Source: Arthrobacter sp. B3I4 (GTDB taxonomy: Bacteria > Actinomycetota > Actinomycetes > Actinomycetales > Micrococcaceae). From it: DNA of 64,000 nt. Positions 38,197 to 46,552 of this stretch are shown in pieces. The stretch spans positions 2,480,001 to 2,544,000 of the forward strand of contig NZ_JAUSYK010000001.1 of assembly GCF_030816855.1 (NCBI RefSeq), in the 5' to 3' direction. The position numbers and the translations under genes were made by a program. Position 1 is the stretch's first letter, and the number at the start of each line of letters is the position of its first letter. The notes beneath the pieces are model-generated. The model searched no databases, was not told the origin of the DNA, and saw only the letters and a program-made list of their open reading frames with translations.

Positions 38197-39264
38197 TCAA
38201 CGCGCGGCCGCGAGGTTTCCCAGGGTGACACGCAGGCTCTGCGATGACTGGCCCCGCTGCACAGTGACGTCGACCTGCTGCCCCGGGTCCTGCTTCCTGA
38301 GGGCCGCGAGCAGATCCGTCACATTCTTAACTTCCGACTGGCCGAACTTGGTGACGATGTCGCCCGCCTGCATCCCGGCTTGCTCCGCCGGGCTCCCTGC
38401 GGCCACGCTGACGACCAGCGCTCCGGACGCAGCCGGCAGGGAAAACCGCTGGGCGAGTTGCGGCGTGATGTCGGTGGGGACCACCCCAAGGGCAGCATGC
38501 TTGACCGAGCCGTTGGCCAGCAGTTGATCGGCCACGTCCATAACGGTCCGCGAGGGTGTAACAAAGCCGATCGCGACGGCTCCCGAGCTTGGCGGCAAAT
38601 ACGCCTCGGAGAGTCCGATTACCTGCCCGCTCGAATCGGCCACGGCACCGCCGGAGTTTCCCGGAGAGATGGGTGCGTCGGTCTGCAGCAGGTCGATGGC
38701 GCCGTGCGGAGATTCCTGGGAGGGTGGCATATTCCGGTGAAGGCTGGATACGATTCCGGCGGTGACGGTCTCCTCCAAGCCCAGCGGACTGCCTATGACG
38801 ACGGTCATTGAGCCAACCTCCGGGTCCGATGCGGCAAACCTCGCAGCGGGAAGGCCGGAACGGTCAACTTTGACCACTGCAACGTCGGTAACGTCGTCGA
38901 CGCCCGCAATCGTGCCCTGGGCCTCAGAACCATCTGCGAACCGGACCTGAACGTTGTTGTAGGGCTGCTTTTGCTGATTCTCCACGACATGGGCGTCCGT
39001 AACGATCGCGCCGTCGCTGTGGTAGATGACTCCGCTGCCGAGGCCGACAGCCGTCCGGATGGTAACCACGGACGGCTCCACTTCCTTCACCACGCCCGGG
39101 ACTGCAGGCAGGCCTGAGCCGGCAGCCACGGTAGCCGCTGGGGTTGAAACGCTCGACGACGGTGCTGACGACCCGGTTCCAGACGCTGGATTACCGGTGC
39201 ATGCGGTGAGGGTGATCATCGCTGCCGCGACTCCGGCAGCCGCATTGGTTCGCAAGGAATTCAT
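38197..39264 (-). CDS. Secreted S1C (HtrA/DegP-like) serine protease, lipoprotein
   Basis: 355 residues from ATG 39264 (GAGGGAAG upstream). Lipobox ITLTAC with Cys22, a Ser/Thr/Ala-rich linker, then a trypsin-like domain with His92 (TDAHVV), Asp127 (DVTDVAVVKV) and Ser204 (ISPGNSGGAV). A PDZ domain (about 265-350: SPAEQAGMQAGDIVTKFGQ) ends the protein. It probably works on misfolded proteins at the outer face of the membrane. The much longer open frame upstream overlaps the next gene and is not real. Confidence 0.92.
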   Translation of the reverse strand: MNSLRTNAAAGVAAAMITLTACTGNPASGTGSSAPSSSVSTPAATVAAGSGLPAVPGVVKEVEPSVVTIRTAVGLGSGVIYHSDGAIVTDAHVVENQQKQPYNNVQVRFADGSEAQGTIAGVDDVTDVAVVKVDRSGLPAARFAASDPEVGSMTVVIGSPLGLEETVTAGIVSSLHRNMPPSQESPHGAIDLLQTDAPISPGNSGGAVADSSGQVIGLSEAYLPPSSGAVAIGFVTPSRTVMDVADQLLANGSVKHAALGVVPTDITPQLAQRFSLPAASGALVVSVAAGSPAEQAGMQAGDIVTKFGQSEVKNVTDLLAALRKQDPGQQVDVTVQRGQSSQSLRVTLGNLAAAR

Positions 39265-39352
39265 GGTCTTCCCTCTTTGTAGTGGGCCGCGAGGCCGAAA
39301 CGGCTGGTGCAGCAAGCAAACGCGAGGCGCTCTCGTCCGGCGGGAAAAGCTT

Positions 39353-40069
39353 CTAATCGACGCCTTCCGTGATGCCGGGGTAGGGCGCAGTCTCATCCTC
39401 AAGGGCCTGTACTCCCCCGGGCACGTAACGCACGTGCACGCCGTGCTCCTGTTGTGCGGCCGACTGTTCCAGAACCGGCAGAACAGCGCGCGTAAACGCC
39501 TGGTCCTTGTCCGCGAGGTAGCGCGTGTAGGATCCGGGCAGCCGTGACAGCGGCCCCCTTCGCGGCTCGGACCGTGAGGCGTCCTTGGCCGCCCTGCCGG
39601 CGGGCCCGGCGTCGGCCGTGGAAGTGGTAAGGCTTTCGAAGGTCTTTCCCAGCGTGGCGCCGTAGAGCAGATGTGCGGCCAGCATGGTCCAGGCCCGGCC
39701 CGGTTTGTCCCGGTGGGCAGGCGGAAGGACGCCCAGTGCCGGCAACCATCCCTCGTAGCCTGCGGCCCAGAGAACCGCCCCGTAGGCCAGGCCGGTGGCG
39801 GGAGTGGACTTCTTTTTCCCGAGCATGGCGTAAAGGGCCCCGGCCGCCATCCCGTAGCCCAGGTGGGCGCCGACAGCCGCGCTTTTTGTGAGTGGCAATG
39901 GAAGGCGGGGGAAGAACGCGTCAATGATCCGCTTGGGAGGCTCATTGTTCATCACGCCGGAGGCGTCGGCGGTCAGGAGCAGTGTACTCATGGCGGCAGT
40001 AGCGGCGAGGCCCGCTAAGCCGCCTCGGGCGAGGGTCGGAAGGGGGCTGTCGCGGCGATCGATATCCAT
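39353..40069 (-). CDS. Membrane protein, DUF1440/YagU-like
   Basis: 238 residues. Hydrophobic, glycine- and alanine-rich segments (about 13-33, 64-84 and 90-108) come first; FPRLPLPLTKSAAVGAHLGYGMAAGALYAML is like the inner-membrane YagU/DUF1440 group. The C-terminal third is hydrophilic (TRYLADKDQAFTRAVLPVLEQ). Function unknown. ATG with AAGAGAT upstream. A TTGC-N6-GCAA palindrome lies 22-35 bp before the start, at the position of a promoter or operator. Confidence 0.6.
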   Translation of the reverse strand: MDIDRRDSPLPTLARGGLAGLAATAAMSTLLLTADASGVMNNEPPKRIIDAFFPRLPLPLTKSAAVGAHLGYGMAAGALYAMLGKKKSTPATGLAYGAVLWAAGYEGWLPALGVLPPAHRDKPGRAWTMLAAHLLYGATLGKTFESLTTSTADAGPAGRAAKDASRSEPRRGPLSRLPGSYTRYLADKDQAFTRAVLPVLEQSAAQQEHGVHVRYVPGGVQALEDETAPYPGITEGVD

Positions 40070-40090
40070 CTCTTTATGGAACGCCTATAT

Positions 40091-40104
40091 TTGCAGATCC
40101 GCAA
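40091..40104. promoter_or_regulatory. Operator-like palindrome B
   Basis: TTGCAGATCCGCAA, 22 bp upstream of the YagU-like gene (minus strand). Confidence 0.6.
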
Positions 40105-40125
40105 GCAATGTCGGGTGGCTGCGGC

Positions 40126-40587
40126 TCAGTCAGCTGCGATCAGTGCCTGTGGTGCGGCTTGTTTCATCCGCGTCTGGAGCCATTTCAGGTGCGTGCTGGT
40201 CTGGGCGTCACACTTGCCCACAACCGCCAGGAGTTCGGTGTCGCGCAGCCCCTGGCCGGCCTGTTTCACAAGGGTCCACGTGATATCGACCAGGGTGGCA
40301 ATCAGGTAGAGGTCTTGAAGGTCCCGGAGAAGTCCTACCGGTCCGGACCGGGTCTCTGAGAGTCCGTCGGCGTGGAGACGCTCGGGCTCATCGTCCTCGG
40401 TCACTTCTCCATACCGCTCAATGACCGGCGCCAGGGCCTTTTGATGTTCATCGCACTGTTGCGCGAGACTGTGGCACAGGAAGTGGACGTCGGGTTCTTC
40501 CCCGTGCCCGTCCGCGACCTGCCGGAAGGATTCGGCGAGGATCCCCTCGGACTTGTGCAGCAAACCAAGATAGACGGGAAGTTTCAT
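40126..40587 (-). CDS. Small helical protein coupled to the molybdopterin oxidoreductase
   Basis: 153 residues, predicted all-helical, no signal peptide. It has many His, Glu and Asp residues in helices (LLHKSEGILAESF, HFLCHSLAQQCDEHQKALAPVIERYGE, LVDITWTLVKQ). The spacing of Glu/His pairs resembles ferritin-like or haemerythrin-like metal sites, but no exact family was recognised. The ATG overlaps the stop of the molybdopterin gene (ATGA), so the two are made in step, suggesting a partner, maturation factor or redox subunit. Confidence 0.6.
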   Translation of the reverse strand: MKLPVYLGLLHKSEGILAESFRQVADGHGEEPDVHFLCHSLAQQCDEHQKALAPVIERYGEVTEDDEPERLHADGLSETRSGPVGLLRDLQDLYLIATLVDITWTLVKQAGQGLRDTELLAVVGKCDAQTSTHLKWLQTRMKQAAPQALIAAD

Positions 40588-43073
40588 GCCCTCTCCTCCT
40601 GCGTTGCAACAGCCGGTGGTGCCACCGGTGCGGTAGTTTCCTGTGCCTGAGCCGCCGGCCCGCCCGCTGTTGGGAGGATGGCCCGCACGCCGCGGCGGCC
40701 CTTGGCCGGGCGGGACGCCGTGGTGGTGGGCGCTAGGGAGGGTCCTGCACCGTCCGCGATTTTCTGGACCTTGACTGCAGCGTTTTTGAGGACCGGCTGT
40801 TTGGAAACGGGGTCCCACTCGGTAATCGTGAGTTCGTTCGCAGCCCGGTGGGTGGCACCGGGCTCCCCGGCCTGGTCCCAGTATCCGTAGTGGAACGGAG
40901 CGAAGACGGTGCCGTCACGGATGTCGCTGACCCGGACCGGCGCCGTGACGTACCCGCGTCGGGACTCGACCCTGGCGATGTCGCCTTCCTCCAGCCCCAG
41001 GCTGGCGGCGTCGGCTACAGATAATTCCACCCACACGTCCGGGGCAGCCCCGTTCAGTTGCGGAGAACGTCCGGTCTTGGTGCGCGTGTGGAAATGGTAG
41101 ACAGTCCGCCCCGTGGTGTACCGGTAGGGGTACCCATCATCCGGGGTTTCGTGGGCGGGCTGGTAGGTCGCCGTTTTGAAAATTGCCCGGCCCTTCGGGT
41201 TGTTTGCCTTGTAAGTCTCCGGCCCGACGGAGGCTCCGGTGAGCAGGTCGTGCCCGTAGGTTTCGCAATAGTCCGGATCGGTGGCGAACACCCCGTCCCG
41301 GTACATCCGCACCGTACCGTCCGGGTGCTCCTCGTTGCAGGGCCACGGGACGCCGCTGCCGCCGCGGAGCTTGTCGTAGCTGAGGCCCGTGTAGTCACAG
41401 GGACGGCCGCGGGTGCACTCACGCCACGCGTTGAAAGCTTCCTCGGGCTCCTGCCACGTGAGCAGCGGTGTCCCGTCCTGCTGGGTGAACCCCATCCGGC
41501 GGGAGTAGTCGAGGAAGGTGTCCAGATCGCTGCGCGCCTCCCCCGGCGGTTCTACTGCCTTTTCGGAGAGGTGAACGGTGCGGTTCACGTTGGTAAAGGT
41601 GCCCGTCTTCTCCCCCCACCCCGCGGCCGGGAGGACGACGTCGGCGTACTGGGCCGTCTCCGTCAGGTACATGTCCTGGACCACAAGGAAGAGGCTGTCG
41701 CTGTCGAGGATGTCCCGGATGCGTGGCAGCTGCGGCATCGAAACGGCAGGGTTTGTCGCCGAGATCCACAGGAACTCGATGGACCCCTGCTCCACGTAGC
41801 GGAAGATCTGCATCGCGTGGGTTGGGGGCGCCCAGTGCGGAATGATGGCCGGGTCAACGTTCCAAAGCTCCGCCAGTTCCTTGACATGTTCCGGGTTTTC
41901 CCAATTCCGGAAGCCCGACAAGTCGCCGTCGGCACCGCATTCGCGATTGTTCTGCGCGGTTGGCTGCCCGTTCATCTGCAGTATTCCGCAGCCGGGTTTG
42001 CCGATGAGGCCACGCAGCAGGTGCAGGTTGTTCACGGCGCACGAGGCGGCCGTGGCCTGGGAGGATTGGTAAAAGCCTTGAAGGACTGTGGAAAGGACGC
42101 GTTCGGAGGTGCCGAAAATTTCAGCTGCACGCCGTACATCGGCAGGGTCCACACCGCAGGTTTCGGCGACGGCTTCCGGTGTCCATGGCTCGACGGTGGC
42201 CCGCAGCTCCTCGACGTTGACGGTGTGCCGGTCGATGTAGTCCTGGTCGATCCATTCGTTGGCGAACAGCTCCCGAACCAGCCCGTGCATGAGTGCCAGG
42301 TTCGTTCCCGGCCGGACAGCCAGGTGCACGTCGGCGTGCCGGGCGACTTCGGTTTCGCGGGGATCCACGCAGACCAATCTCGGCCGGTCCGGACCCGCGA
42401 GGCGGTCGAGGACGCGCATCCACAAAACAGTCTGCGTTTCAGCCATGTTGTGCCCGAAGAGGAACATGGCGTCGCACTCGTCGATATCGACGTAGCTGCC
42501 GGGCTGGCCGTCGGAGCCGAAAGACTCCTTCATGGCTGCGGCTGCTGTGGCGGTGCAGAGACGGGTGTTGCCGTCCATGTGCGGAGTGCCGATGCCGGCC
42601 TTGCCAACAATGGCCTGGGCGTAATACTCCTCCAGGAACAATTGGCCGCTGGTGTAGAACCCGTGGGACAAGGGACCTTTCGTCTCCAGGAGCCCGCGGC
42701 TGCGTGAGACGATCCGTTCCATCGCGGTGTCCCAGTCCGTTTCAACCAGTTTCCCGTTCTCCCGCACCAGCGGGCGGGTCAGCCGATCCTTGTTCTGAAC
42801 TCCCTGCCAGCTCGCGAACAAACCTTTGGGTCCCAGCCGGCCGTGGTTGACGATGTCCGTGGCCCGGCCGCGGACCCCTACCATGGCTCCGCCCCTGACT
42901 CCGATGTCGATGCCGCACCCGTTGCTGCAGAGGACGCACGCGGACTGGACCCACTTTTCCACATCAGCTTCAACGACCCCCTGGGCGAGTACCTGATCAA
43001 CCCGCACCGGCCATCGCTCGCCGCGGGCAAACGGCGTCCGGGTCCCCCAGATCTCGGCAATACGATCAACCAC
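40584..43073 (-). CDS. Molybdopterin oxidoreductase (nitrate reductase/formate dehydrogenase-like catalytic subunit)
   Basis: 829 residues; GTG start with GGAGGAG about 10 nt upstream; no Tat signal, so cytoplasmic. Cys46, Cys49 and Cys53 (SACVLCSNGCG) form three ligands of the N-terminal [4Fe-4S] site; the fourth, usually in GRLCxKG, is Gly81 (GRLGPKG). Cys173 in DGNTRLCTATA is the likely Mo ligand, as in NapA/NasC-type enzymes. Later blocks bind the two pterins (NGQPTAQNNRECG, ATNPAVSMPQ, VVLPAAGWGEKTGTFTNVNRTVH), and a C-terminal DMSO-reductase-type barrel follows. The substrate is unknown; no separate electron-transfer subunit lies beside it. A Pro/Ala-rich tail of about 60 residues is unusual. 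Confidence 0.85.
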   Translation of the reverse strand: MVDRIAEIWGTRTPFARGERWPVRVDQVLAQGVVEADVEKWVQSACVLCSNGCGIDIGVRGGAMVGVRGRATDIVNHGRLGPKGLFASWQGVQNKDRLTRPLVRENGKLVETDWDTAMERIVSRSRGLLETKGPLSHGFYTSGQLFLEEYYAQAIVGKAGIGTPHMDGNTRLCTATAAAAMKESFGSDGQPGSYVDIDECDAMFLFGHNMAETQTVLWMRVLDRLAGPDRPRLVCVDPRETEVARHADVHLAVRPGTNLALMHGLVRELFANEWIDQDYIDRHTVNVEELRATVEPWTPEAVAETCGVDPADVRRAAEIFGTSERVLSTVLQGFYQSSQATAASCAVNNLHLLRGLIGKPGCGILQMNGQPTAQNNRECGADGDLSGFRNWENPEHVKELAELWNVDPAIIPHWAPPTHAMQIFRYVEQGSIEFLWISATNPAVSMPQLPRIRDILDSDSLFLVVQDMYLTETAQYADVVLPAAGWGEKTGTFTNVNRTVHLSEKAVEPPGEARSDLDTFLDYSRRMGFTQQDGTPLLTWQEPEEAFNAWRECTRGRPCDYTGLSYDKLRGGSGVPWPCNEEHPDGTVRMYRDGVFATDPDYCETYGHDLLTGASVGPETYKANNPKGRAIFKTATYQPAHETPDDGYPYRYTTGRTVYHFHTRTKTGRSPQLNGAAPDVWVELSVADAASLGLEEGDIARVESRRGYVTAPVRVSDIRDGTVFAPFHYGYWDQAGEPGATHRAANELTITEWDPVSKQPVLKNAAVKVQKIADGAGPSLAPTTTASRPAKGRRGVRAILPTAGGPAAQAQETTAPVAPPAVATQEERA

Positions 43074-43220
43074 GACCGACCAACTCCTCCATCGCAGGAG
43101 CCCGGGCAGGAACGTTCCGGCGGATCAGCATGGAGCCGCTGACGCGCCGGTGATGACGAGTCCTTCCCGGACAGGCAGCCGATTTGACCGCCTCCACTGA
43201 CGCTACGCTAGACCCGATAC

Positions 43221-43234
43221 TTGCAAGGGCGCAA
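43221..43234. promoter_or_regulatory. Operator-like palindrome C1
   Basis: TTGCAAGGGCGCAA, in the divergent gap between the molybdopterin oxidoreductase and glucose dehydrogenase genes, on the oxidoreductase side. Confidence 0.6.
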
Positions 43235-43278
43235 CCGCCGCTTGTCTCCTGGCGTGATACCGCAAAGTAAGCGAACCG

Positions 43279-43292
43279 TTGCGCTTATGCAA
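43279..43292. promoter_or_regulatory. Operator-like palindrome C2
   Basis: TTGCGCTTATGCAA, exactly 58 bp from C1 and 47 bp before the glucose dehydrogenase ATG. Confidence 0.6.
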
Positions 43293-43339
43293 ATAGTGCG
43301 GGAAGCTTGGCAGTGAATGCCCTTCTTAAAGGAGAGACG

Positions 43340-44410
43340 ATGAAGGCGTTGGCTGTTACCCCCGGCAAAGAGAATTCCCTGCGGCTGCTTGACGTCCCCG
43401 AGCCGGTTCCCGACGAAGGTCCCGTTCTTGTGCAAGCACTGGCCGTCGGTCTCTGCGGAACTGACAAGGAGATCATCGCCGCAGAATACGGAGAGGCCCC
43501 GTCCGGCCGCGAGAACCTGGTTCTCGGCCACGAGAACCTGGGGCGGGTTCTCGAAGCGCCGACCGATTCCGGGTTGGCGGAAGGTGACCTGGTGGTGGGA
43601 ATTGTGCGCCGCCCCGATCCCGAGCCCTGCGCCGCGTGCGCGGCCGGCGAATGGGACATGTGCCTGAACGGGAAATACACCGAACACGGCATCAAGGGCC
43701 TGGACGGGTTCGCCCGCGAACGGTGGCGGGGTGACCCGGAAGACATGGTCAAGCTCGATGCCAGGCTGGACGAGGTGGGGGTGCTGCTGGAACCGACTAC
43801 CATCGTGGCTAAAGCCTGGGAACAGATCGGCCGGATCGGACGGCGGGCGTACTTCAACCCGCACACTGTCGTGGTGACCGGCGCTGGCCCCGTTGGCCTG
43901 CTGGCGGCCTTGCTTGGTGTTCAGCAGGGCCTGGACGTGCACGTCTTCGACATCGTGAAGGATGGTCCGAAACCTGGCCTGGTCCGCGATCTTGGCGCGA
44001 CCTACCACAGCGAACCGCTGCCGGAATCCGGGATCATTGCGGACGTCCTGGTCGAATGCACCGGGGTGACGCCTGTGGTTCTTGACGTTCTCACGACCCA
44101 CGCCCGGGACGCCATCACCTGCCTTACCGGCGTCTCCAGTACCGGTAAGCAAACGCGGGTGGACGTCGGCGCCCTTAACCGCGAGACGGTATTGACCAAC
44201 GGGGTGGTATTCGGCAGCGTCAACGCCAACCGCCGTCATTACGATGCTGCGGCGAAGGCATTAAGCGAGGCCAATGAGAGCGTGTTGCGCCGCTTGATAA
44301 CGCGCAGGCTGCCGTTGGCAGAATTTGCCGACGCTTTCGAAGCCCATCCCGACGACGTAAAAGTCGTCCTCGACATCCCGACTGGCGGCGGCGTTGGCGG
44401 GACGCACTAG
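43340..44410 (+). CDS. Zinc-dependent glucose 1-dehydrogenase (archaeal-type MDR)
   Basis: 356 residues; AAAGGAGAG precedes the ATG. A medium-chain dehydrogenase with catalytic zinc ligands in VGLCGTDKEI and LGHENLG, the Cys cluster CAACAAGEWDMC (structural zinc region) and KYTEHGIKGLDGFARE, typical of archaeal-type glucose dehydrogenases. The Rossmann motif is VVTGAGPVGLLAALLG and NRETVLTNGVVFGSVNANRRH is the NADP-discriminating and C-terminal part. It oxidises glucose or a similar aldose to the lactone. The aldose epimerase gene follows after 2 bp and would supply the right anomer. Confidence 0.9.
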   Translation: MKALAVTPGKENSLRLLDVPEPVPDEGPVLVQALAVGLCGTDKEIIAAEYGEAPSGRENLVLGHENLGRVLEAPTDSGLAEGDLVVGIVRRPDPEPCAACAAGEWDMCLNGKYTEHGIKGLDGFARERWRGDPEDMVKLDARLDEVGVLLEPTTIVAKAWEQIGRIGRRAYFNPHTVVVTGAGPVGLLAALLGVQQGLDVHVFDIVKDGPKPGLVRDLGATYHSEPLPESGIIADVLVECTGVTPVVLDVLTTHARDAITCLTGVSSTGKQTRVDVGALNRETVLTNGVVFGSVNANRRHYDAAAKALSEANESVLRRLITRRLPLAEFADAFEAHPDDVKVVLDIPTGGGVGGTH

Positions 44411-44412
44411 CT

Positions 44413-45375
44413 ATGACGACACCACCGGCGCACCGCCCCGCGGACAGGGGGCACCGGCTTTCCTCCGGCCGGCAATACGAGCTCCGTTCGGGCCGGCAGC
44501 ACGTGGCGTTGACCGAGGTCGGCGGAGCCTTGCGGGACTACCTCGTGGACGGGCGTCCCCTGCTGGACGGGTACGGCCCGGATGAGATGTGTACCGGTGC
44601 CAGGGGACAGTCCCTCATCCCCTGGCCCAACCGGGTCAAAGACGGACGCTACGAATGGGACGGCCGGCCGTTGCAGCTTGACCTCAGCGAGCCGGACAAG
44701 GGAGGGGCAATCCATGGGCTCACCCGGTGGCGGAACTGGGAGCTCCTGGAACAAGCAGAGGACAGCATCTCGTTCACCTACATGCTGCACGCCTGCCAGG
44801 GCTGGCCCTGGGTGCTCGAGTGCCGCCTCGACTACCACCTCGGCGATGACGGCCTAAGCGTGCGGACCACTGCCGTGAACCGCAGCGCCGCACCATGCCC
44901 CTACGGGACAGGGGCCCACCCCTATCTGAGTCTGGGCGGGCCGGCCATTGACTCCGGGTTGGTCCGGGTTCCCGGGCGGACCTACCTGCCGGTGGACAGT
45001 GCAGGCATCCCCACCGGCCGCCGGCCGGTCGAGGGTACGGTGTACGACCTGCGGGAACTTCAGCAAATCGGGGACCGCCCCGTCGATGTCGCCTACACAG
45101 ACCTGATCAGAGGGGCGGACGGCCGGGCCCGGGTCACATTTGCCAAACCGGACCGTTCCGCCGGGGTGGAGTTATGGGTCGACGAGGCCTACCCCTATCT
45201 GGAGATCTTTACCGGTGACACACTCCCCCAGCAGGACCGGCGGCGGACCGGGCTGGGAGTCGAGCCGATGACCTGCGCCCCCGACGCCTTCAACTCGGGC
45301 GAAGGCCTGGTCACCCTGCGCCCGGGCGAATCGCACACGGGCCAATGGGGCATCAGCCCCAGCCCTGTGCTCTGA
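44413..45375 (+). CDS. Aldose 1-epimerase family protein
   Basis: 320 residues. Conserved acid/base residues are His in AIHGLTRWRNWEL, His in GAHPYLSLG and Glu in TGLGVEPMTCAPDAFNSG; substrate contacts are near LIPWPNRVKDGRYEWDG. Mutarotases interconvert alpha and beta aldopyranoses. It starts 2 bp after the glucose dehydrogenase stop and serves the same pathway. Cytoplasmic. Confidence 0.9.
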   Translation: MTTPPAHRPADRGHRLSSGRQYELRSGRQHVALTEVGGALRDYLVDGRPLLDGYGPDEMCTGARGQSLIPWPNRVKDGRYEWDGRPLQLDLSEPDKGGAIHGLTRWRNWELLEQAEDSISFTYMLHACQGWPWVLECRLDYHLGDDGLSVRTTAVNRSAAPCPYGTGAHPYLSLGGPAIDSGLVRVPGRTYLPVDSAGIPTGRRPVEGTVYDLRELQQIGDRPVDVAYTDLIRGADGRARVTFAKPDRSAGVELWVDEAYPYLEIFTGDTLPQQDRRRTGLGVEPMTCAPDAFNSGEGLVTLRPGESHTGQWGISPSPVL

Positions 45376-45421
45376 TCCGCGTTCCGGCCCCATCCACGCC
45401 GCAGGTTCCTCAATGAAACCA

Positions 45422-45435
45422 TTGCGTTTGTGCAA
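45422..45435. promoter_or_regulatory. Operator-like palindrome D (not in front of a gene)
   Basis: TTGCGTTTGTGCAA, in the convergent gap between the epimerase (plus) and the MarR gene (minus). A relic of a promoter or an auxiliary site are both possible. Confidence 0.5.
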
Positions 45436-45485
45436 TTACTGCGGTTCAATTAAGTCATGTGCTGCCATTGCTGGCGTCGGCCGCC

Positions 45486-45986
45486 TTACTTCGTCGCTCC
45501 CAAGGTGAAGCGGCCGTCAGAGGTCCCCTGGCCCCCGGCTGCGGATGCGAAGGCCTCCAGTGCCGAAGCCAGCGCAGGCCGCTTTCCGGCCGGCATTCGT
45601 GAAATGACCTCGGCGATGGCTTGTCGCCGGTGCTCCAGCACAGTCTGGACGAGGTCCTGGCCTTTCCCGCTCAGTTCCAGCCGGACGTACCGACGGTCCA
45701 CCGGATCGTCCCGTCGTTCCAGCAGACCAGCCACCACCAGGCGGTCGCAGATGCGGGTGGCGTTTGAGGCGTGGACACCCAGCTCGGCAGCTACTCCACC
45801 CAGGTTCTGCGCCCCGCGCGAATGGATGAGCACCAGCACCCGCAGTTGTGGAGTGTTCACTGTGTCTTCGACTTCGGCAACTGATTTCGCCACCACGCGC
45901 AGCAGCACGTCGGCGGCTTTCATCACGGCATCCACTTCGCGGCCGGCGAAACCCGGCATCCCGTTCAAAGCGTCAGATGTATCCAT
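45486..45986 (-). CDS. MarR family transcriptional regulator
   Basis: 166 residues from ATG 45986. Helical dimerisation N-terminus (VDAVMKAADVLLRVVAKSVAE), winged helix (LRVLVLIHSRGAQNLGGVAAELGVHASNATRICDRLVVAGLLERRDDPVDRRYVRLELSGKG) and a C-terminal helix. The QLRVLVLI-HASNATR-D-RYV pattern is classic MarR. A TTGC-N6-GCAA palindrome 23-36 bp upstream suggests autoregulation; MarR operators are often such palindromes. It is the only regulator inside the region and is the candidate for all six sites (inference). Confidence 0.88.
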   Translation of the reverse strand: MDTSDALNGMPGFAGREVDAVMKAADVLLRVVAKSVAEVEDTVNTPQLRVLVLIHSRGAQNLGGVAAELGVHASNATRICDRLVVAGLLERRDDPVDRRYVRLELSGKGQDLVQTVLEHRRQAIAEVISRMPAGKRPALASALEAFASAAGGQGTSDGRFTLGATK

Positions 45987-46008
45987 GAGGACTAGTTTCC
46001 ACTGATAT

Positions 46009-46022
46009 TTGCCAGCCTGCAA
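46009..46022. promoter_or_regulatory. Operator-like palindrome E (MarR and oxidation operon)
   Basis: TTGCCAGCCTGCAA in the 98-bp divergent gap between the MarR gene and the GMC operon, so it can control both. Confidence 0.6.
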
Positions 46023-46084
46023 AAGTTGCGGGTTTGGGAGCCGGCAGCCCCGCCAACCAGCCAGCACGGCAGGGAAGGACAGCA

Positions 46085-46552
46085 ATGAAACTGCACCACA
46101 CAGCGGAGCCGGTGGCCGGCCCGCTCACCGGAATCGACCGGCTCATCAGGAACGTGCAGACGGGCCGGTTCGAACGGTCCCTGTCCGCGCTGACCGCAGC
46201 CGGCGCCCTGGTTACAGCGGCGGAGATTTTCCTGGAACACGACAAGGCCAGTTTCGGCAACAAGTGGATGTGGGTGCCGGTTGCGCTCGGCCCCGTGGGT
46301 GCGGCAGCAGGAGTCGCCGGTGTCTTCAGCCGCCGGATGGCCAAGACGGCCCTTCCGGTCGCCAGCGCAGCCATCGTCGCCAACGGCCTGCAGGGCACCT
46401 GGCTGCACCTGCGGGGCGTGAGGCAAAAGCCCGGCGGACTGTCCAACCTGCGCTACAACCTGGAAATGGGTCCCCCGCTGTTCGCGCCGCTGCTGGTCAC
46501 GCTCGTCGGCGGCATGGGTCTGCTGGCCTCCGTGCTCCGGAGGGAACCGTGA
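46085..46552 (+). CDS. Small four-helix membrane protein of the GMC operon
   Basis: 155 residues with GGAAGGA before ATG 46085. Four predicted membrane helices (about 35-55, 61-83, 90-108 and 130-150) and a soluble N-terminus with a short loop (RGVRQKPGGLSNLRYNLEMGPP). Not recognised. It overlaps the following subunit-3-like gene by four bases (GTGA). As GMC-type gluconate dehydrogenases are normally held at the membrane by a cytochrome c subunit absent here, this protein may take the anchoring role (inference). Confidence 0.65.
   Translation: MKLHHTAEPVAGPLTGIDRLIRNVQTGRFERSLSALTAAGALVTAAEIFLEHDKASFGNKWMWVPVALGPVGAAAGVAGVFSRRMAKTALPVASAAIVANGLQGTWLHLRGVRQKPGGLSNLRYNLEMGPPLFAPLLVTLVGGMGLLASVLRREP

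Noticed and set aside
45457..46005. Plus-strand frame of 182 codons.
   Set aside because: Antisense of the MarR gene; Ser/Arg-rich composition typical of a shadow frame.
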